Part shown: one piece after another, positions 50,261 through 60,276 of the stretch
Position numbering within the stretch: the first letter of the stretch is position 1
How the letters are laid out: every line of letters begins with the position of its first letter
Program-made: the position numbers and the translations under genes
The notes under the pieces: generated by a model
Seen by the model: the letters and a program-made list of their open reading frames with translations, nothing else
What the model was told of the DNA's origin: nothing
Database searches by the model: none
NCBI RefSeq assembly: GCF_040372805.1
Contig: NZ_BAABWJ010000005.1
Location: forward strand, 124,001 to 188,000
Direction of reading: 5' to 3'
From: Pseudoteredinibacter isoporae_A
GTDB taxonomy: Bacteria; Pseudomonadota; Gammaproteobacteria; Pseudomonadales; Cellvibrionaceae
Length of the DNA stretch: 64,000 nucleotides

Positions 50261-51313
50261 ATGCGTTGTTTACTGGCATTATTACCTTGCCTATTACTGG
50301 CACATTCGAAACTCGCCAATAGCAGCGGCGCCGCCGAGCGCATATCTGATTATCGTTTTGATAAAGCCGAGTTAACCTCAACAGTTCAACCTCGTTATCC
50401 TCGAACCGAGTTGGGTCGAGGTATTGAAGGTTGGGCCGTTTTCAGTGTTATCGTTGACAAGGAGGGTAATGTTGTAGAGCCTATCCTGATTGATTCATCC
50501 GGACGAAAAAATTTCGAAAAGAATGCAAAAAAAGCGGTGCGTAAGTTCAAGTATCAGCCCGCACAACTCAATGGTGAAGCCATCGAGAGCAGCGATAATA
50601 AAGTGTATGTGTCTTTTGCAATAGCCTGGGACAAACCCGGAGCGAATAAGCGTTTCGCCAGTCGATTCAGCACTATTCGAGATCAAATTCTCGCCGGAAA
50701 ACTGGACGGCGTAAGCGAACAAATAGACAAGCTCGAAAATGAATACACTCGCAATCGATACGAGCAAGCTTGGTTACAGGCGCTAAAATCCAGTTATTAC
50801 AGTGCCACTGGTGATGAAAACAACCACATAAAAGCCCTGAGCAAAGCGGTCGCATATAATGCCAAAAACCTTCCGCCCAAGATCTACGCCAGCAATCTCG
50901 TTAATCTCTACAATGCCCAAATAAAACTGGGAAAGATCAAAGATGCCTTCACCACGGCAGACAAGGCGAAAGAACTCGTATCAGAAACGCCTGAACTCGC
51001 CAAAGTTGTGGAACATAAAGCCAATATTATCGCCACACTTGACTCAATTCCTTTACTTCATACCACGGGAAGTATTGACTCGGAAAAACATCAATGGAAT
51101 CACAGCCTGTTACGGAAAAGTATGGGCATAGAACTAAAAAGCGGAAAACTGAACACAATCGAGTTTCGCTGTGCGAATAAAATTCGCCGCTTCGATATCA
51201 ACAAAGCCAACCAAAGCTGGAACACCCCTGAGAGTTGGGGAGATTGTACGGTATTTGTCAGCGGTGAAAAAGGCAGTCGATTTGAGCTTTTGGAGCAGGC
51301 CAAAAAAACCTGA
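50261..51313 (+). CDS. exported protein with TonB C-terminal domain and helical repeats
   Basis: A 350-residue exported protein. A signal peptide (RCLLALLPCLLLAHSKLA) is followed directly by a TonB C-terminal-like domain (about 38-120): VQPRYPRTELGRGIEGWAVF, VDKEGNVVEPILIDSSG, KNAKKAVRKFKYQPAQLNGE. Next comes a helical, TPR-like region (about 135-260) and a short C-terminal domain with two cysteines. Unlike classic TonB, the TonB_C domain sits at the N-terminus of the mature protein, with no proline-rich spanner, so it probably is not an energy transducer. AAGGAG is 6 bases before ATG 50261. Function is unknown. A bidirectional terminator follows. Confidence 0.75.
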   Translation: MRCLLALLPCLLLAHSKLANSSGAAERISDYRFDKAELTSTVQPRYPRTELGRGIEGWAVFSVIVDKEGNVVEPILIDSSGRKNFEKNAKKAVRKFKYQPAQLNGEAIESSDNKVYVSFAIAWDKPGANKRFASRFSTIRDQILAGKLDGVSEQIDKLENEYTRNRYEQAWLQALKSSYYSATGDENNHIKALSKAVAYNAKNLPPKIYASNLVNLYNAQIKLGKIKDAFTTADKAKELVSETPELAKVVEHKANIIATLDSIPLLHTTGSIDSEKHQWNHSLLRKSMGIELKSGKLNTIEFRCANKIRRFDINKANQSWNTPESWGDCTVFVSGEKGSRFELLEQAKKT

Positions 51314-51370
51314 CACCGTCTGATCGAATGTGAACTGTCGTATCGTTCAGAAACTCACTCGAGCCATCAT

Positions 51371-51404
51371 AAAAAAGCCCGCAAGGTCACTCGCGGGCTT
51401 TTTT
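51371..51404. terminator. bidirectional terminator
   Basis: 12-base arms AAAAAAGCCCGC and GCGGGCTTTTTT around a 10-base loop, between the convergent TonB_C-domain gene (stop 51313) and the gene ending at 51425. Confidence 0.92.
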
Positions 51405-51424
51405 ACTTCTGGAACAATCAGGGT

Positions 51425-52354
51425 TTAAAACTGGGTTTTTGCCAAAGCGACGTCGGCCTGCTGATTACCCTCACGGCTTAGCCAAAGTAAACCTGCTTTC
51501 TGGCGATCCCAAACAACCGCTTCCCATTGTCCGTCTGGCTCGATGTCGTAGCGCTGAGCACTGCTCCAATCCAGTGATCTGGTGTCAGCAGAGCGTTTTA
51601 CTCGCCACAGGAAACTCGACATGCCATTCCACCCCAATTGATACCCCAGGATGGCAAACTCATTGCGAGCCTGATCAAAATCAACAGCGGTCACTAGCAT
51701 ATCAACAGGATAACTGGCACTCGCTGACACAGTTTGCTCCGCGTCGTCTTTCGTTAGGCGATACAAACTGCTGTGTCCGTCCTGGCGATTCTTGCTGAAC
51801 AGCCACAATTCATCCCCGACGCTTGTTAGCCCTTCAAAATCAAAATTATGCACTTCTTTATTCGGCACTTGCTTCGGCTTGCCAGCAATGCGAACCGTCA
51901 TTTTCGTGGCTTGCACCGAAGCATTATCCGACGCTTTCTCAAGATCACTCCAGGCCAAGCGATACAAGTACGATTCTTCACGCTGACCAAAGTTATCACC
52001 AATATCTGCCACATAGAGATGCTGCTTGTCATGGGCCATTTCTTCCCAATCAAAATTGTGGCCATTTTCAATCAGAATCGTCTTTTGTATATCGCCCTGC
52101 TCATTCATGGCATAAATACGAGCTTTATCGCCACTGTCGTTGTGGGTCCACAACAATCCGCCATGTTGTGCCAAGCCTGAGGTTTCTTCCAGGGCTTTAA
52201 CCAACTTATGCGTTTGAGTGTCACCAAAGCTCAGGCCAAGCTCACTGTGCTGCTGACCTGGCGCATAAACACAAGCCATAACACTGGCCGCCATTGCAGC
52301 AAGTGTTGTCAAATGGCCAAAGTGTTTAATACTAGACATTCCTGATTTCATCAT
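51425..52354 (-). CDS. exported beta-propeller-like hypothetical protein
   Basis: A 309-residue protein with an N-terminal export signal (about 10-28) ending at Cys28 in V-M-A-C, an atypical lipobox; it may be a lipoprotein or simply secreted. The body is strand-rich. It has two related acidic motifs, HNFDWEEMAH and HNFDFEGLTS, and short repeats of strand-turn-strand type (LWTHNDSGDKARIYAMNEQGD, LWLFSKNRQDGHSSLYRL) that suggest a propeller. I do not recognise a named family. Two in-frame ATGs (52354, 52351) are equivalent. It shares its terminator with the TonB_C-domain gene. Confidence 0.65.
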   Translation of the reverse strand: MMKSGMSSIKHFGHLTTLAAMAASVMACVYAPGQQHSELGLSFGDTQTHKLVKALEETSGLAQHGGLLWTHNDSGDKARIYAMNEQGDIQKTILIENGHNFDWEEMAHDKQHLYVADIGDNFGQREESYLYRLAWSDLEKASDNASVQATKMTVRIAGKPKQVPNKEVHNFDFEGLTSVGDELWLFSKNRQDGHSSLYRLTKDDAEQTVSASASYPVDMLVTAVDFDQARNEFAILGYQLGWNGMSSFLWRVKRSADTRSLDWSSAQRYDIEPDGQWEAVVWDRQKAGLLWLSREGNQQADVALAKTQF

Positions 52355-52407
52355 CTTTGTTCTACTTCTTCTGTTCTCTGCAATTATTTAGAGTTTTTAT
52401 GGTTTGC

Positions 52408-52716
52408 TCACTGATCGTCTTCGGTATTTGGCCGTTCAAGCAAGACATGGTAATTCTCACCATAGTCGTCCAGATTATCATCCAAAAACGTTCGGAAGCG
52501 GGCGGCCAAGTGCTTGAAATACTCAGAACGATCTTCGACAAAATCTTCCTGGGTTTCACTATTAGCCGCCATAATAAAAGTCGCAAATCGTGCAGCGGCA
52601 TACATCAAGGCTTCACTGACCACCCCAGGATCAGCGTCCTGGGCTTTTTCATTGGCAAGAGATAATGATTCTTCAACGCTGCTCCAAAACAGCTGTTCCA
52701 GATCCTGATCACTCAT
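52408..52716 (-). CDS. DUF3144-like small protein
   Basis: A 102-residue acidic, mostly helical protein (FWSSVEESLSLANEKAQ, VSEALMYAAARFATFIMAA, FKHLAARFRTFLDDNLDDYG). The pattern resembles the DUF3144 family of proteobacteria, recalled rather than searched. ATG 52716 has GGTG about 7 bases upstream; an in-frame TTG at 52740 is unlikely. No function is known. It stands between fklB (terminated upstream) and the exported hypothetical gene. Confidence 0.65.
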   Translation of the reverse strand: MSDQDLEQLFWSSVEESLSLANEKAQDADPGVVSEALMYAAARFATFIMAANSETQEDFVEDRSEYFKHLAARFRTFLDDNLDDYGENYHVLLERPNTEDDQ

Positions 52717-52784
52717 AAACACACCACCATACAAACTCAAAGTAACAGGGTAATGACAATTCTATGTCACCTTAAACCTACCCT

Positions 52785-52811
52785 ACAAAAAACCCGGCAC
52801 AGGCCGGGTTT
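52785..52811 (-). terminator. fklB terminator
   Basis: Read on the minus strand, AAACCCGGC and GCCGGGTTT arms around a 4-base loop are followed by a T-tract, about 29 bases after the fklB stop. Confidence 0.85.
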
Positions 52812-52839
52812 CATCAGCAACTGGGCCTATCGCCTTTGA

Positions 52840-53451
52840 TTAAACGATTGCCAGCAACTCTACTTCAAAAACCAATGCTGAGTACGGCCCTATCGCGCCA
52901 CCGGCACCGCGTTCGCCATACGCCAGCTGATAGGGAATAAACAGCTTCCACTTGGAGCCAACAGGCATCAATTGCAGCGCTTCTACCCAACCGGCGATCA
53001 CACCCGTTACGGGAAACTCGGCAGGCTGACCACGATCGACAGAGCTGTCAAACACAGTGCCATCAATCAAGGTACCGTGATAATGCACACTGACACTGTC
53101 GGTAGCTTGAGGAATCTTACCCTCACCCGCTTGCAATACCTCGTACTGCAAACCGCTTTCGGTGATCGACACTTCACCGCGCTTGGCGTTGTTGGCCAGG
53201 AATTCTTCGCCTTCACCCGCCATCACTTTGGCACGCTCAGATTCTTCGGCTTGTAGCTTAGCCTGGATCGCCTGGAATGCGGCATTGATGTCGGCGCCAG
53301 ACACCTGGCTTTCTTCGCCTTGAATAGCGTCGGTAAAGCCAGCCAGCGCGGCTTCACGGTCAAAACCGGGAAATGGACTCTGTGCCAATTGATCAGCCAT
53401 TTGGCGACCAATACCATAGCTAGCGTGTTGTTCTTGTGATTCGAATGACAT
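52840..53451 (-). CDS. fklB: FKBP-type peptidyl-prolyl isomerase, FKBP22/FklB type
   Basis: A 203-residue dimeric FKBP that speeds proline isomerisation. The N-terminal dimerisation helices (about 1-95: ASYGIGRQMADQLA...) are followed by the FKBP domain (about 100-203). Catalytic-pocket residues are in VHYHGTLIDGTVFDSS, VIAGWVEALQLMPVGSKW and PYQLAYGERG. There is no signal peptide, so it is cytosolic. AGAGAG precedes ATG 53451. It may be co-transcribed with the Nudix gene 66 bases upstream. Confidence 0.94.
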   Translation of the reverse strand: MSFESQEQHASYGIGRQMADQLAQSPFPGFDREAALAGFTDAIQGEESQVSGADINAAFQAIQAKLQAEESERAKVMAGEGEEFLANNAKRGEVSITESGLQYEVLQAGEGKIPQATDSVSVHYHGTLIDGTVFDSSVDRGQPAEFPVTGVIAGWVEALQLMPVGSKWKLFIPYQLAYGERGAGGAIGPYSALVFEVELLAIV

Positions 53452-53517
53452 AGCTCTCTCTTAATGTGTTAATGGGCCAGCGATACCGGCCGTGATTCTT
53501 GTGTTCAACGATGCGCT

Positions 53518-54003
53518 TCAGGCATCACTGAGTCGAGCGGCAACAAAATCCCTTACCGCCAGGCCGGTTCCGAAATCCCAACCTTGCAACTCATCCACGG
53601 GGACAAGTTTAGTCGCATCCAATTCATGATTCAGTTTTATTTCGCCCGCGGCTCTCACATGATAAGCAATGATGACCTGATTCATCTGCGGAAATGGGTA
53701 TACACCAACCAGTTTAGGATCAAACCCATTCAAACCCAACTCTTCCTGCACTTCTCTCAGCACTCCCTCTTCGGGGTCTTCGCCTTGCTCAACAAAGCCA
53801 GTAATCACTGAGAAAATCCCTTCAGGCCATTGCACATTATGTGCGAGCACAATGTTGTCACCGTATTCCACAATCGCGGCAACCACAGGCACCGGGTTGT
53901 TCCAATGCACAAAACCACATTGCACATCCGCACAGGCCAAACGCTCTTCACCATCGATGAGCGCATTGATCATGTCGGCTTTACACTGAGGGCAAAATTT
54001 CAT
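53518..54003 (-). CDS. Nudix hydrolase with N-terminal zinc ribbon
   Basis: A 161-residue cytosolic Nudix hydrolase. The N-terminus carries a zinc ribbon (CPQC, then CADVQCGF). The Nudix box (GFVEQGEDPEEGVLREVQEELGL, starting near residue 69) fits G-x5-E-x7-R-E-U-x-E-E-x-G-U exactly. Related proteins cleave NADH, ADP-ribose or similar compounds, but the family name alone does not fix the substrate. It lies 36 bases after purL on the same strand, so it is probably in the purL transcript. Confidence 0.88.
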   Translation of the reverse strand: MKFCPQCKADMINALIDGEERLACADVQCGFVHWNNPVPVVAAIVEYGDNIVLAHNVQWPEGIFSVITGFVEQGEDPEEGVLREVQEELGLNGFDPKLVGVYPFPQMNQVIIAYHVRAAGEIKLNHELDATKLVPVDELQGWDFGTGLAVRDFVAARLSDA

Positions 54004-54039
54004 TTTATTATCCTTATGGCTTCTGCCGGCCTGGTCTTA

Positions 54040-57000
54040 TCAGCCAACAAACACACGAGCGTTGCGGAACAAGCGTGTCCAGGCGCCATCCTCTTCCCAA
54101 TCATCCGGGTGCCAGGAGTTTGTCACAGCACGATAGACACGTTCTGGGTGCGGCATCATGATCGTGCTACGACCATCTGCGCTGCTCAACGCGGTAATAC
54201 CCAATGGCGAACCGTTCGGGTTCATCGGGTAGGTTTCACTCACTTGCAGCTGATTATCTACATATCGCAGTGCAACCAAACCGGAATCGTGGCAAGCCTG
54301 CAATGATTCATCGCTGGCAAATTCTGCTCGGCCTTCACCATGGGATACCGCGACGGGCATACTGGAACCCGCCATGCCCGCTAACAACACAGAAGGAGAC
54401 TCCTGTACCTGGACCATGGAATGACGAGCCTCGAACTGTTCAGAACGGTTACGTACAAAGCGCGGCCAATGTTCCGCACCGGGCACCAAGCTCTTCAGGT
54501 TCGACATCATCTGACAACCATTACACACACCAAGGCTAAAACTGTCATCACGATGAAAGAAAGTCTGGAACTGATCACGCACCTGCTCATTAAATAAAAT
54601 TGTCTTGGCCCAGCCCTCACCAGCCCCCAAAACATCACCGTAAGAGAAACCACCACAAGCCGCCAGACCTTTCACGTTCGCCAGATCAATCCGACCGGCG
54701 AGGATATCACTCATGTGCACATCTATGGCTTCAAAACCGGCGCGGGTAAAGGCGGCCGCCATTTCGACGTGACTGTTAACCCCCTGCTCTCGCAGCACGG
54801 CGACCTTCGGCTTCACGCCGCTTGCGATCATCGGTGCGGCAATGTCTTCACTTGGCTTGTAGGTCAGATTGGCACTCAAGCCTGGATCGACCTTGCTGAT
54901 CTGCTCAAATTCGGAACGCGCGCAATCGGCGTTGTCACGCAGTGCCGCCATGCGATAACTGGTTTCAGACCACAAAGATTGCAACACCGAGCGCTCTTGT
55001 TCGTAAATAACGGCCCCTGCGGCTTCAATACGCAGGCAGTCTTTGTCGTTCAGCCAACCCAGCTTGCTGGCGTGAATGCCGGCCGCTTCAAACTGCGCAA
55101 TAAAATCATTGGCGTCCTCACGGCGCATTTGTACAACCGCACCCAACTCTTCAGAAAACAATGCCGCCAGAACATCGTCGCCCAACAGATCAATGTTAAT
55201 GTCGACACCCACACGACCTGCGAAGGACATCTCCGCCACGGTCGCGAGCAAACCACCGTCACCTTTATCGTGGTACGCAATCAGCTTGCCTTCCTGATTG
55301 GCGTTTTGAACGATGCTGAAAAATGCTTTCAGCTGCTCAGCACTGTCCACATCGGCAGGCACATCCCCCATCTGGTTATAAACCTGAGCAAGAATGCTGC
55401 CGCCCATGCGGTGCTGTAAATTACCAAGGTCAATGTAGACCAGATCCGTGCTGCCTTTATCGCTGCGCAATTCTGGGGTCAAGGTCTTACGGACATCGCT
55501 CACCGGTGCGAAAGCCGTAATCACCAGGGACAGCGGCGCCGTCACAGCTTTGTCTTCGCCCGATTCCTGCCAGGCTGTGCGCATGGACATGGAATCTTTA
55601 CCGACCGGGATGGTGATACCCAACTCCGGACACAAATCCATACCCACCGCTTCAACGGTGCGGAACAATTTTTCATCTTCACCGGGGTGGCCAGCGGCAC
55701 ACATCCAGTTCGCACTCAGTTTAATATCCTGAATGTCCGCAATTGCACTGGCGGCTATATTGGTGATCGATTCCGCAATCGCCAAACGTCCTGACGCGGG
55801 ACCATCCAACAAGGCCACCGGAGTACGCTCACCCATCGACATCGCCTCACCGGCGTAATTTCCGCTAAAGGTGTCGTACGCGGCCGTCGTCACAGCACAA
55901 TCCGCCACCGGTACCTGCCAAGGGCCAACAAACTGGTCACGTACGACCTGTCCAGTCACCGTGCGATCACCAATGGTGATCAGAAAGCTCTTGCTGGCGA
56001 CGGATGGGTGCTGCAAGACGCGGCGAATGGCGTCGCCCAGCTCGATATGGCTGCCATCAAAGGCCATCGTGTTATAAACACGCTTGTCACCTTCGCGATG
56101 CATTTTAGGTGGTTTGCCAAACAATACCGACATAGGCAAATCGACAGGCTTGGCATCAAAATGGGTGTCATTCACAATCAACACATCATCATCGGTCGCA
56201 GTACCCACTATCGAATATGGCGCTCTCTCGCGCTGACAAATCGCTTCGAATTGCGCCAGATTCTCTGGATTCACGGCAAGAACATAACGCTCCTGTGATT
56301 CATTACACCAGATTTCCAATGGGCTCATTCCCGGCTCATCGTTTGGCACATTGCGCAATTCAAAGTGCGCACCACACCCACCATCTTTGGCCAGTTCCGG
56401 GAAAGCATTAGACAAACCGCCAGCACCCACATCGTGAATAAAAGCGATGGGATTGTCCTCGCCAAGCTGCCAACAGGCATCGATCACTTCCTGGCAACGA
56501 CGCTCAATCTCCGGGTTCTGACGTTGAACCGAAGCAAAATCCAAATCTTCGCTGGAGGAACCGGAAGTCATGGATGACGCGGCACCACCACCCAGACCAA
56601 TCAACATGGCAGGTCCACCCAATACAATCAGCTTGGTGCCCGCATCAAACTCATTCTGCTCAACATGCTCTTCTTTGATGTTCCCGTAACCGCCAGCCAA
56701 CATAATGGGCTTGTGGTAGCCACGGCGCTCACCATCAAAATTCTCCTCAAAGCTGCGGAAGTAACCACAGATATTCGGACGGCCAAATTCGTTGTTAAAC
56801 GCGGCGCCGCCAATGGGGCCTTCGAGCATGATGTCCAAAGCCGACACAATGCGGCCAGGCTTACCGTAATCTTGCTCCCAAGGCTGAATAAATTCAGGGA
56901 TCTGCAAATTGGAAACGGTGAAACCGGCCAGGCCAACCTTCGGCTTAGACCCCTTACCCACGGCACCTTCATCGCGAATCTCACCGCCTGAGCCCGTTCC

Positions 57001-57909
57001 TGCACCGGGGAACGGCGCGATGGCTGTTGGGTGGTTATGGGTTTCCACCTTCATCAGGATATGGATATCTTCCTGACTAAAACGATAATGGCGGCTTTCT
57101 GGATCGGGGTAAAAACGGCCGGCTTTGGAGCCACGGATGACCGAAGCATTATCGGCGTAGGCCGACAGCACATTGTCACCACCACGCTCGTAGGTATTTT
57201 TAATCATCTTGAACAGGGACAAATCCTGTTCCTCACCATCAATGGTCCAACTGGCATTGAAGATCTTGTGACGGCAGTGCTCCGAGTTAGCTTGAGCGAA
57301 CATCATCAGCTCAACATCCACCGGATTACGATTCAGCTCCTTAAAGCTGTCCACCAAATAGTCGATTTCATCATCCGCCAGTGCCAAACCCAGTGTCACA
57401 TTGGCTTTTTCCAAGGCGGGTCGACCGCCGCCCAAAATGTCGACATCGCTCGAAGGTTTGGGCGTCTCATGGCGAAACAAAGCACTGGCCTGCTCGCTGT
57501 CAGGAAACACCGTTTCGACCATACGATCGTGCAACTGTGCCGCAATGACATCACTGCGCTCAGCGCCAACAACATAATAGGCAATACCCCGCTCTACACG
57601 CTCTACCTTGCCCAAGCCGGCATTGTGCACAATGTCCGTCGCTTTTGAGGACCAAGGAGAGATCGTACCGGGACGGGGAACGACGATGTAAGCCTGGCCC
57701 TCGGGCTCTTCAACCGCTTCGCTGGGGCCATAATGCATCAATTTGGCGAGGATATTTTGCTCATCGCCATTAAGCTCTGCCGTCAACTCAGCAAAATGCA
57801 TATATTCAGCATAGACCGCCGTGACCAAAGGGTCGGCAGCTTGCAACTGCTGTAAAAGTTTCTGTTTACGAAAAGAAGAAAGTGCCGGAGCGCCGCGAAG
57901 GGTCAGCAT
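54040..57909 (-). CDS. purL: phosphoribosylformylglycinamidine synthase
   Basis: A 1289-residue single-chain enzyme (E. coli 1295) for the fourth step of purine synthesis, making FGAM from FGAR, glutamine and ATP. Domains in order: N-terminal PurS-like (about 1-140), linker, two AIR-synthetase-like ATP domains (SEHCRHKIFNASW; FIHDVGAGGLSNAFPEL; a second Gly-rich set near 840-880), and a C-terminal class I glutaminase (GVNSHVEMAAAF, LGVCNGCQMMSNL with nucleophile Cys, MPHPERVYR with His). Complete and standard. A promoter candidate lies at 57985-58013. Confidence 0.97.
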   Translation of the reverse strand: MLTLRGAPALSSFRKQKLLQQLQAADPLVTAVYAEYMHFAELTAELNGDEQNILAKLMHYGPSEAVEEPEGQAYIVVPRPGTISPWSSKATDIVHNAGLGKVERVERGIAYYVVGAERSDVIAAQLHDRMVETVFPDSEQASALFRHETPKPSSDVDILGGGRPALEKANVTLGLALADDEIDYLVDSFKELNRNPVDVELMMFAQANSEHCRHKIFNASWTIDGEEQDLSLFKMIKNTYERGGDNVLSAYADNASVIRGSKAGRFYPDPESRHYRFSQEDIHILMKVETHNHPTAIAPFPGAGTGSGGEIRDEGAVGKGSKPKVGLAGFTVSNLQIPEFIQPWEQDYGKPGRIVSALDIMLEGPIGGAAFNNEFGRPNICGYFRSFEENFDGERRGYHKPIMLAGGYGNIKEEHVEQNEFDAGTKLIVLGGPAMLIGLGGGAASSMTSGSSSEDLDFASVQRQNPEIERRCQEVIDACWQLGEDNPIAFIHDVGAGGLSNAFPELAKDGGCGAHFELRNVPNDEPGMSPLEIWCNESQERYVLAVNPENLAQFEAICQRERAPYSIVGTATDDDVLIVNDTHFDAKPVDLPMSVLFGKPPKMHREGDKRVYNTMAFDGSHIELGDAIRRVLQHPSVASKSFLITIGDRTVTGQVVRDQFVGPWQVPVADCAVTTAAYDTFSGNYAGEAMSMGERTPVALLDGPASGRLAIAESITNIAASAIADIQDIKLSANWMCAAGHPGEDEKLFRTVEAVGMDLCPELGITIPVGKDSMSMRTAWQESGEDKAVTAPLSLVITAFAPVSDVRKTLTPELRSDKGSTDLVYIDLGNLQHRMGGSILAQVYNQMGDVPADVDSAEQLKAFFSIVQNANQEGKLIAYHDKGDGGLLATVAEMSFAGRVGVDINIDLLGDDVLAALFSEELGAVVQMRREDANDFIAQFEAAGIHASKLGWLNDKDCLRIEAAGAVIYEQERSVLQSLWSETSYRMAALRDNADCARSEFEQISKVDPGLSANLTYKPSEDIAAPMIASGVKPKVAVLREQGVNSHVEMAAAFTRAGFEAIDVHMSDILAGRIDLANVKGLAACGGFSYGDVLGAGEGWAKTILFNEQVRDQFQTFFHRDDSFSLGVCNGCQMMSNLKSLVPGAEHWPRFVRNRSEQFEARHSMVQVQESPSVLLAGMAGSSMPVAVSHGEGRAEFASDESLQACHDSGLVALRYVDNQLQVSETYPMNPNGSPLGITALSSADGRSTIMMPHPERVYRAVTNSWHPDDWEEDGAWTRLFRNARVFVG

Positions 57910-58496
57910 AGTGTTAAATCGCCTCTTAAAGCAGGGAGTTAGCCAGTTCCAGGGGCCTAACGGGGCCTAGAAGATAGGCGCGGTATTGTACTAGGCTGCC
58001 TGCCCGCGGTCTAGCGAGAGCCAAGCTTGAATCGTGCATTTATCGCCCTTTTTCACAGCGAGATACCAAGGCATGAAACGCCCCAAATGACCGCCTTAGC
58101 AGGAAGTGGTCAAGGACCGATCAAACTCGCTCAAAAAGCCCACCTTTAATCGCCGTATAAGGCCTTTAGGTCCACACATAAACGCACATACACAAATTAC
58201 CCCAAAGCCGCTATTTCCATGACCTGCAGGCCATTTGAGCAGCTTCCGACCGGGGAAATCCTACAAAAATTTGCACAAGTGGAGCCTCTCAAAGACTGGT
58301 TAGCCAGCCCAAGCTTGGATAAACTAGGAAGCAGTTCCGGCTAATGAATACGACTGTTGTTTGCGTGGTTTTCATCTCTTTCAGGGCATAAGCCCTTGGC
58401 AGCCCGGCCATCACAGTTTTCATCAGCCCTGGGTTCGCAGGCGCTGCCCAGCAGTAAGTTAATCCCATCCAGCTCACAACAAAAGGAGGCGCGACG
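57910..58496. other. purL-mltF divergent intergenic region
   Basis: 587 bases with no supported gene; a minus-strand frame at 58289-58603 overlaps mltF and has no ribosome-binding site. It contains the purL promoter candidate near 57985-58013. No PurR-like palindrome, tRNA or terminator was recognised. The mltF end has only the strong ribosome-binding site AAAGGAGG before ATG 58497. Confidence 0.4.
57985..58013 (-). promoter_or_regulatory. candidate purL promoter
   Basis: On the minus strand TAGACC (58013-58008) and TACAAT (57990-57985) are 17 bases apart, giving a leader of about 70 bases before purL. Confidence 0.45.
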
Positions 58497-59939
58497 ATGA
58501 CTTCAATGCGAACAGCCCTCCGCCATAGCAGCCGAGGGATGATTCTGCTGTTTTTGACCGTGTGCCTATTTGGCAGCCACTTTCCTTCACAGTTGGATCG
58601 CATTCAGGAGCGCGGCACATTAGTCGCGGCCATTAAAGGGAGCCAGGGGAGCGAAGAGATTGCCCCGCATTTGGAATTTGATATCGCTCTGTTGCGGCAA
58701 TTTGCTGACTTTCTTGGTGTGGATCTCGAGGTCGTGAGCCCGGCCAATCTCAGCCAACTTCAATTTGGCGTGGCCAAGGAACGTTTTGACTTGGGGGTCG
58801 CGAACAGCCGCCGCCATCTCTATCCGGTACGCCAAGGTGTCCCCTATCTCTTCGTCAAAGAATATTTAATCTATAAAAAAGGCACGGAGAAACCCAAAAG
58901 CCCTGAAGATCTGATTAACAAATCTCTTCAAGTGGAATTTGGCAGTCATCACAGCGCCACACTGAAACAACTTCAACAAAGCCACCCCGAATTGCGCTGG
59001 GATGAAATTGCCGAGACCGACAACATTGATCTGATCTCAAAAGTTCAAAATGGCAGCCTCGACTATGCCGTCGTTGATTCCAATATTTTTGATATTAGTC
59101 GCCACCTGTACCCCGAAGTGCGCATTGCGTTTGACTTATCGAATTCCAGCGAACTCGCATGGAATTTTTCTGATACCGAGGACAATAGCCTGTTTAATGC
59201 CGCAGCTGCATTTATGCAGGATATTTATGAGAACGGCAAACTCGAACAACTCACTGCACAGCATTACAGTCACATTAAAAAAATGGATTACACCGATGCA
59301 GTTGCGTTTTATCGTCGGGTGCAAACCCGTTTGCCGCAATGGCGGGATATGCTGAAAAAATCCTCGCGGGAACACAATCTCGACTGGAACCTTCTCGCGG
59401 CCATCAGCTATCAAGAATCACACTGGAATGCGAACGCCAAATCCTACACCGGCGTTCGTGGATTAATGATGCTAACCAAAACCACCGCACGGGAAATGGG
59501 CATTAAAGACCGCACCGACCCAAGCCAAAGCATTGAAGGCGGCGCACGTTACTTTAAGAGTATTTTTAAACGCTTGCCTAAAGGCATCCAAGGTGACGAT
59601 CGAACCTGGTTCGCCCTGGCGGCTTACAATGTTGGTTTCGCGCATCTGGAAGACGCTCGCGTGCTTACCCAGCGATTAGGCGGCAACCCAAATCACTGGG
59701 AAGACGTGAAAGAACGCCTACCACTACTGAGCCAAAAGAAATACTATCGAACGTTAAAATACGGTTATGCTCGCGGTCGTGAACCCGTAAAATACGTACG
59801 AAACATTCAACAGTACTATGACATCCTGTCATGGCAGGACAACATTGCCCAGAACCGCCCTGACAAAGTCGAAGACAAACCAGTCGAAGCCGTCAAGCTA
59901 CAACAGGACGAACGCGATTTGAATATGTCATTGCTGTAA
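58497..59939 (+). CDS. mltF: membrane-bound lytic murein transglycosylase F
   Basis: A 480-residue peptidoglycan-cleaving enzyme. A signal/anchor (MILLFLTVCLFGSHFP) is followed by a periplasmic solute-binding-like regulatory domain (about 38-270: RGTLVAAIKGS, FDLGVANSRRHL). The lytic transglycosylase domain (about 290-450) has catalytic Glu in ISYQESHWNANAKSYTGVRGLMMLT; NVGFAHLEDARVLTQRLGGNP and YYRTLKYGYARG are typical. AAAGGAGG lies 7 bases before ATG 58497. It is divergent from purL, an arrangement also known in other gammaproteobacteria. Confidence 0.95.
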   Translation: MTSMRTALRHSSRGMILLFLTVCLFGSHFPSQLDRIQERGTLVAAIKGSQGSEEIAPHLEFDIALLRQFADFLGVDLEVVSPANLSQLQFGVAKERFDLGVANSRRHLYPVRQGVPYLFVKEYLIYKKGTEKPKSPEDLINKSLQVEFGSHHSATLKQLQQSHPELRWDEIAETDNIDLISKVQNGSLDYAVVDSNIFDISRHLYPEVRIAFDLSNSSELAWNFSDTEDNSLFNAAAAFMQDIYENGKLEQLTAQHYSHIKKMDYTDAVAFYRRVQTRLPQWRDMLKKSSREHNLDWNLLAAISYQESHWNANAKSYTGVRGLMMLTKTTAREMGIKDRTDPSQSIEGGARYFKSIFKRLPKGIQGDDRTWFALAAYNVGFAHLEDARVLTQRLGGNPNHWEDVKERLPLLSQKKYYRTLKYGYARGREPVKYVRNIQQYYDILSWQDNIAQNRPDKVEDKPVEAVKLQQDERDLNMSLL

Positions 59940-60276
59940 GAGACATCGTTACTCTAGCCATCTCGCTCATTCTCAATTGCCTCACACTGAGCACCGTTCC
60001 GAGCGCAAAACACTTACGAACGCACGACGTAAACTCCGACCCTGTCGAACTCTCAACAAGCGTCTTAAGGATCGCCAGTGTGAGAGGTAAAAACTGATTC
60101 CGCACCACAGCACAAGGCACTCAACACACCATCAACATTCGATGGCCATATCGGTCATACGCAGCCCGGCAGCAGAACACACATCCAGTAGACACACATG
60201 GATTTACACAGTGGCCACCTCGAGCTGGACGCCCAAAGAGTCCCATGAATAAAGAGTCTCATGAATAATGCAGAGA
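59940..60276. other. intergenic region, mltF to azurin remnant
   Basis: 337 bases. No gene, clear terminator or repeat array is visible. A short near-duplication (AAGAGTCCCATGAATAA / AAGAGTCTCATGAATAA) occurs at about 60236-60267, two 17-base copies differing at one base. Confidence 0.4.

Noticed and set aside
58289..58603. Minus-strand frame overlapping the mltF start
   Set aside because: No ribosome-binding site, no recognisable domain, and it covers the mltF signal peptide on the opposite strand.
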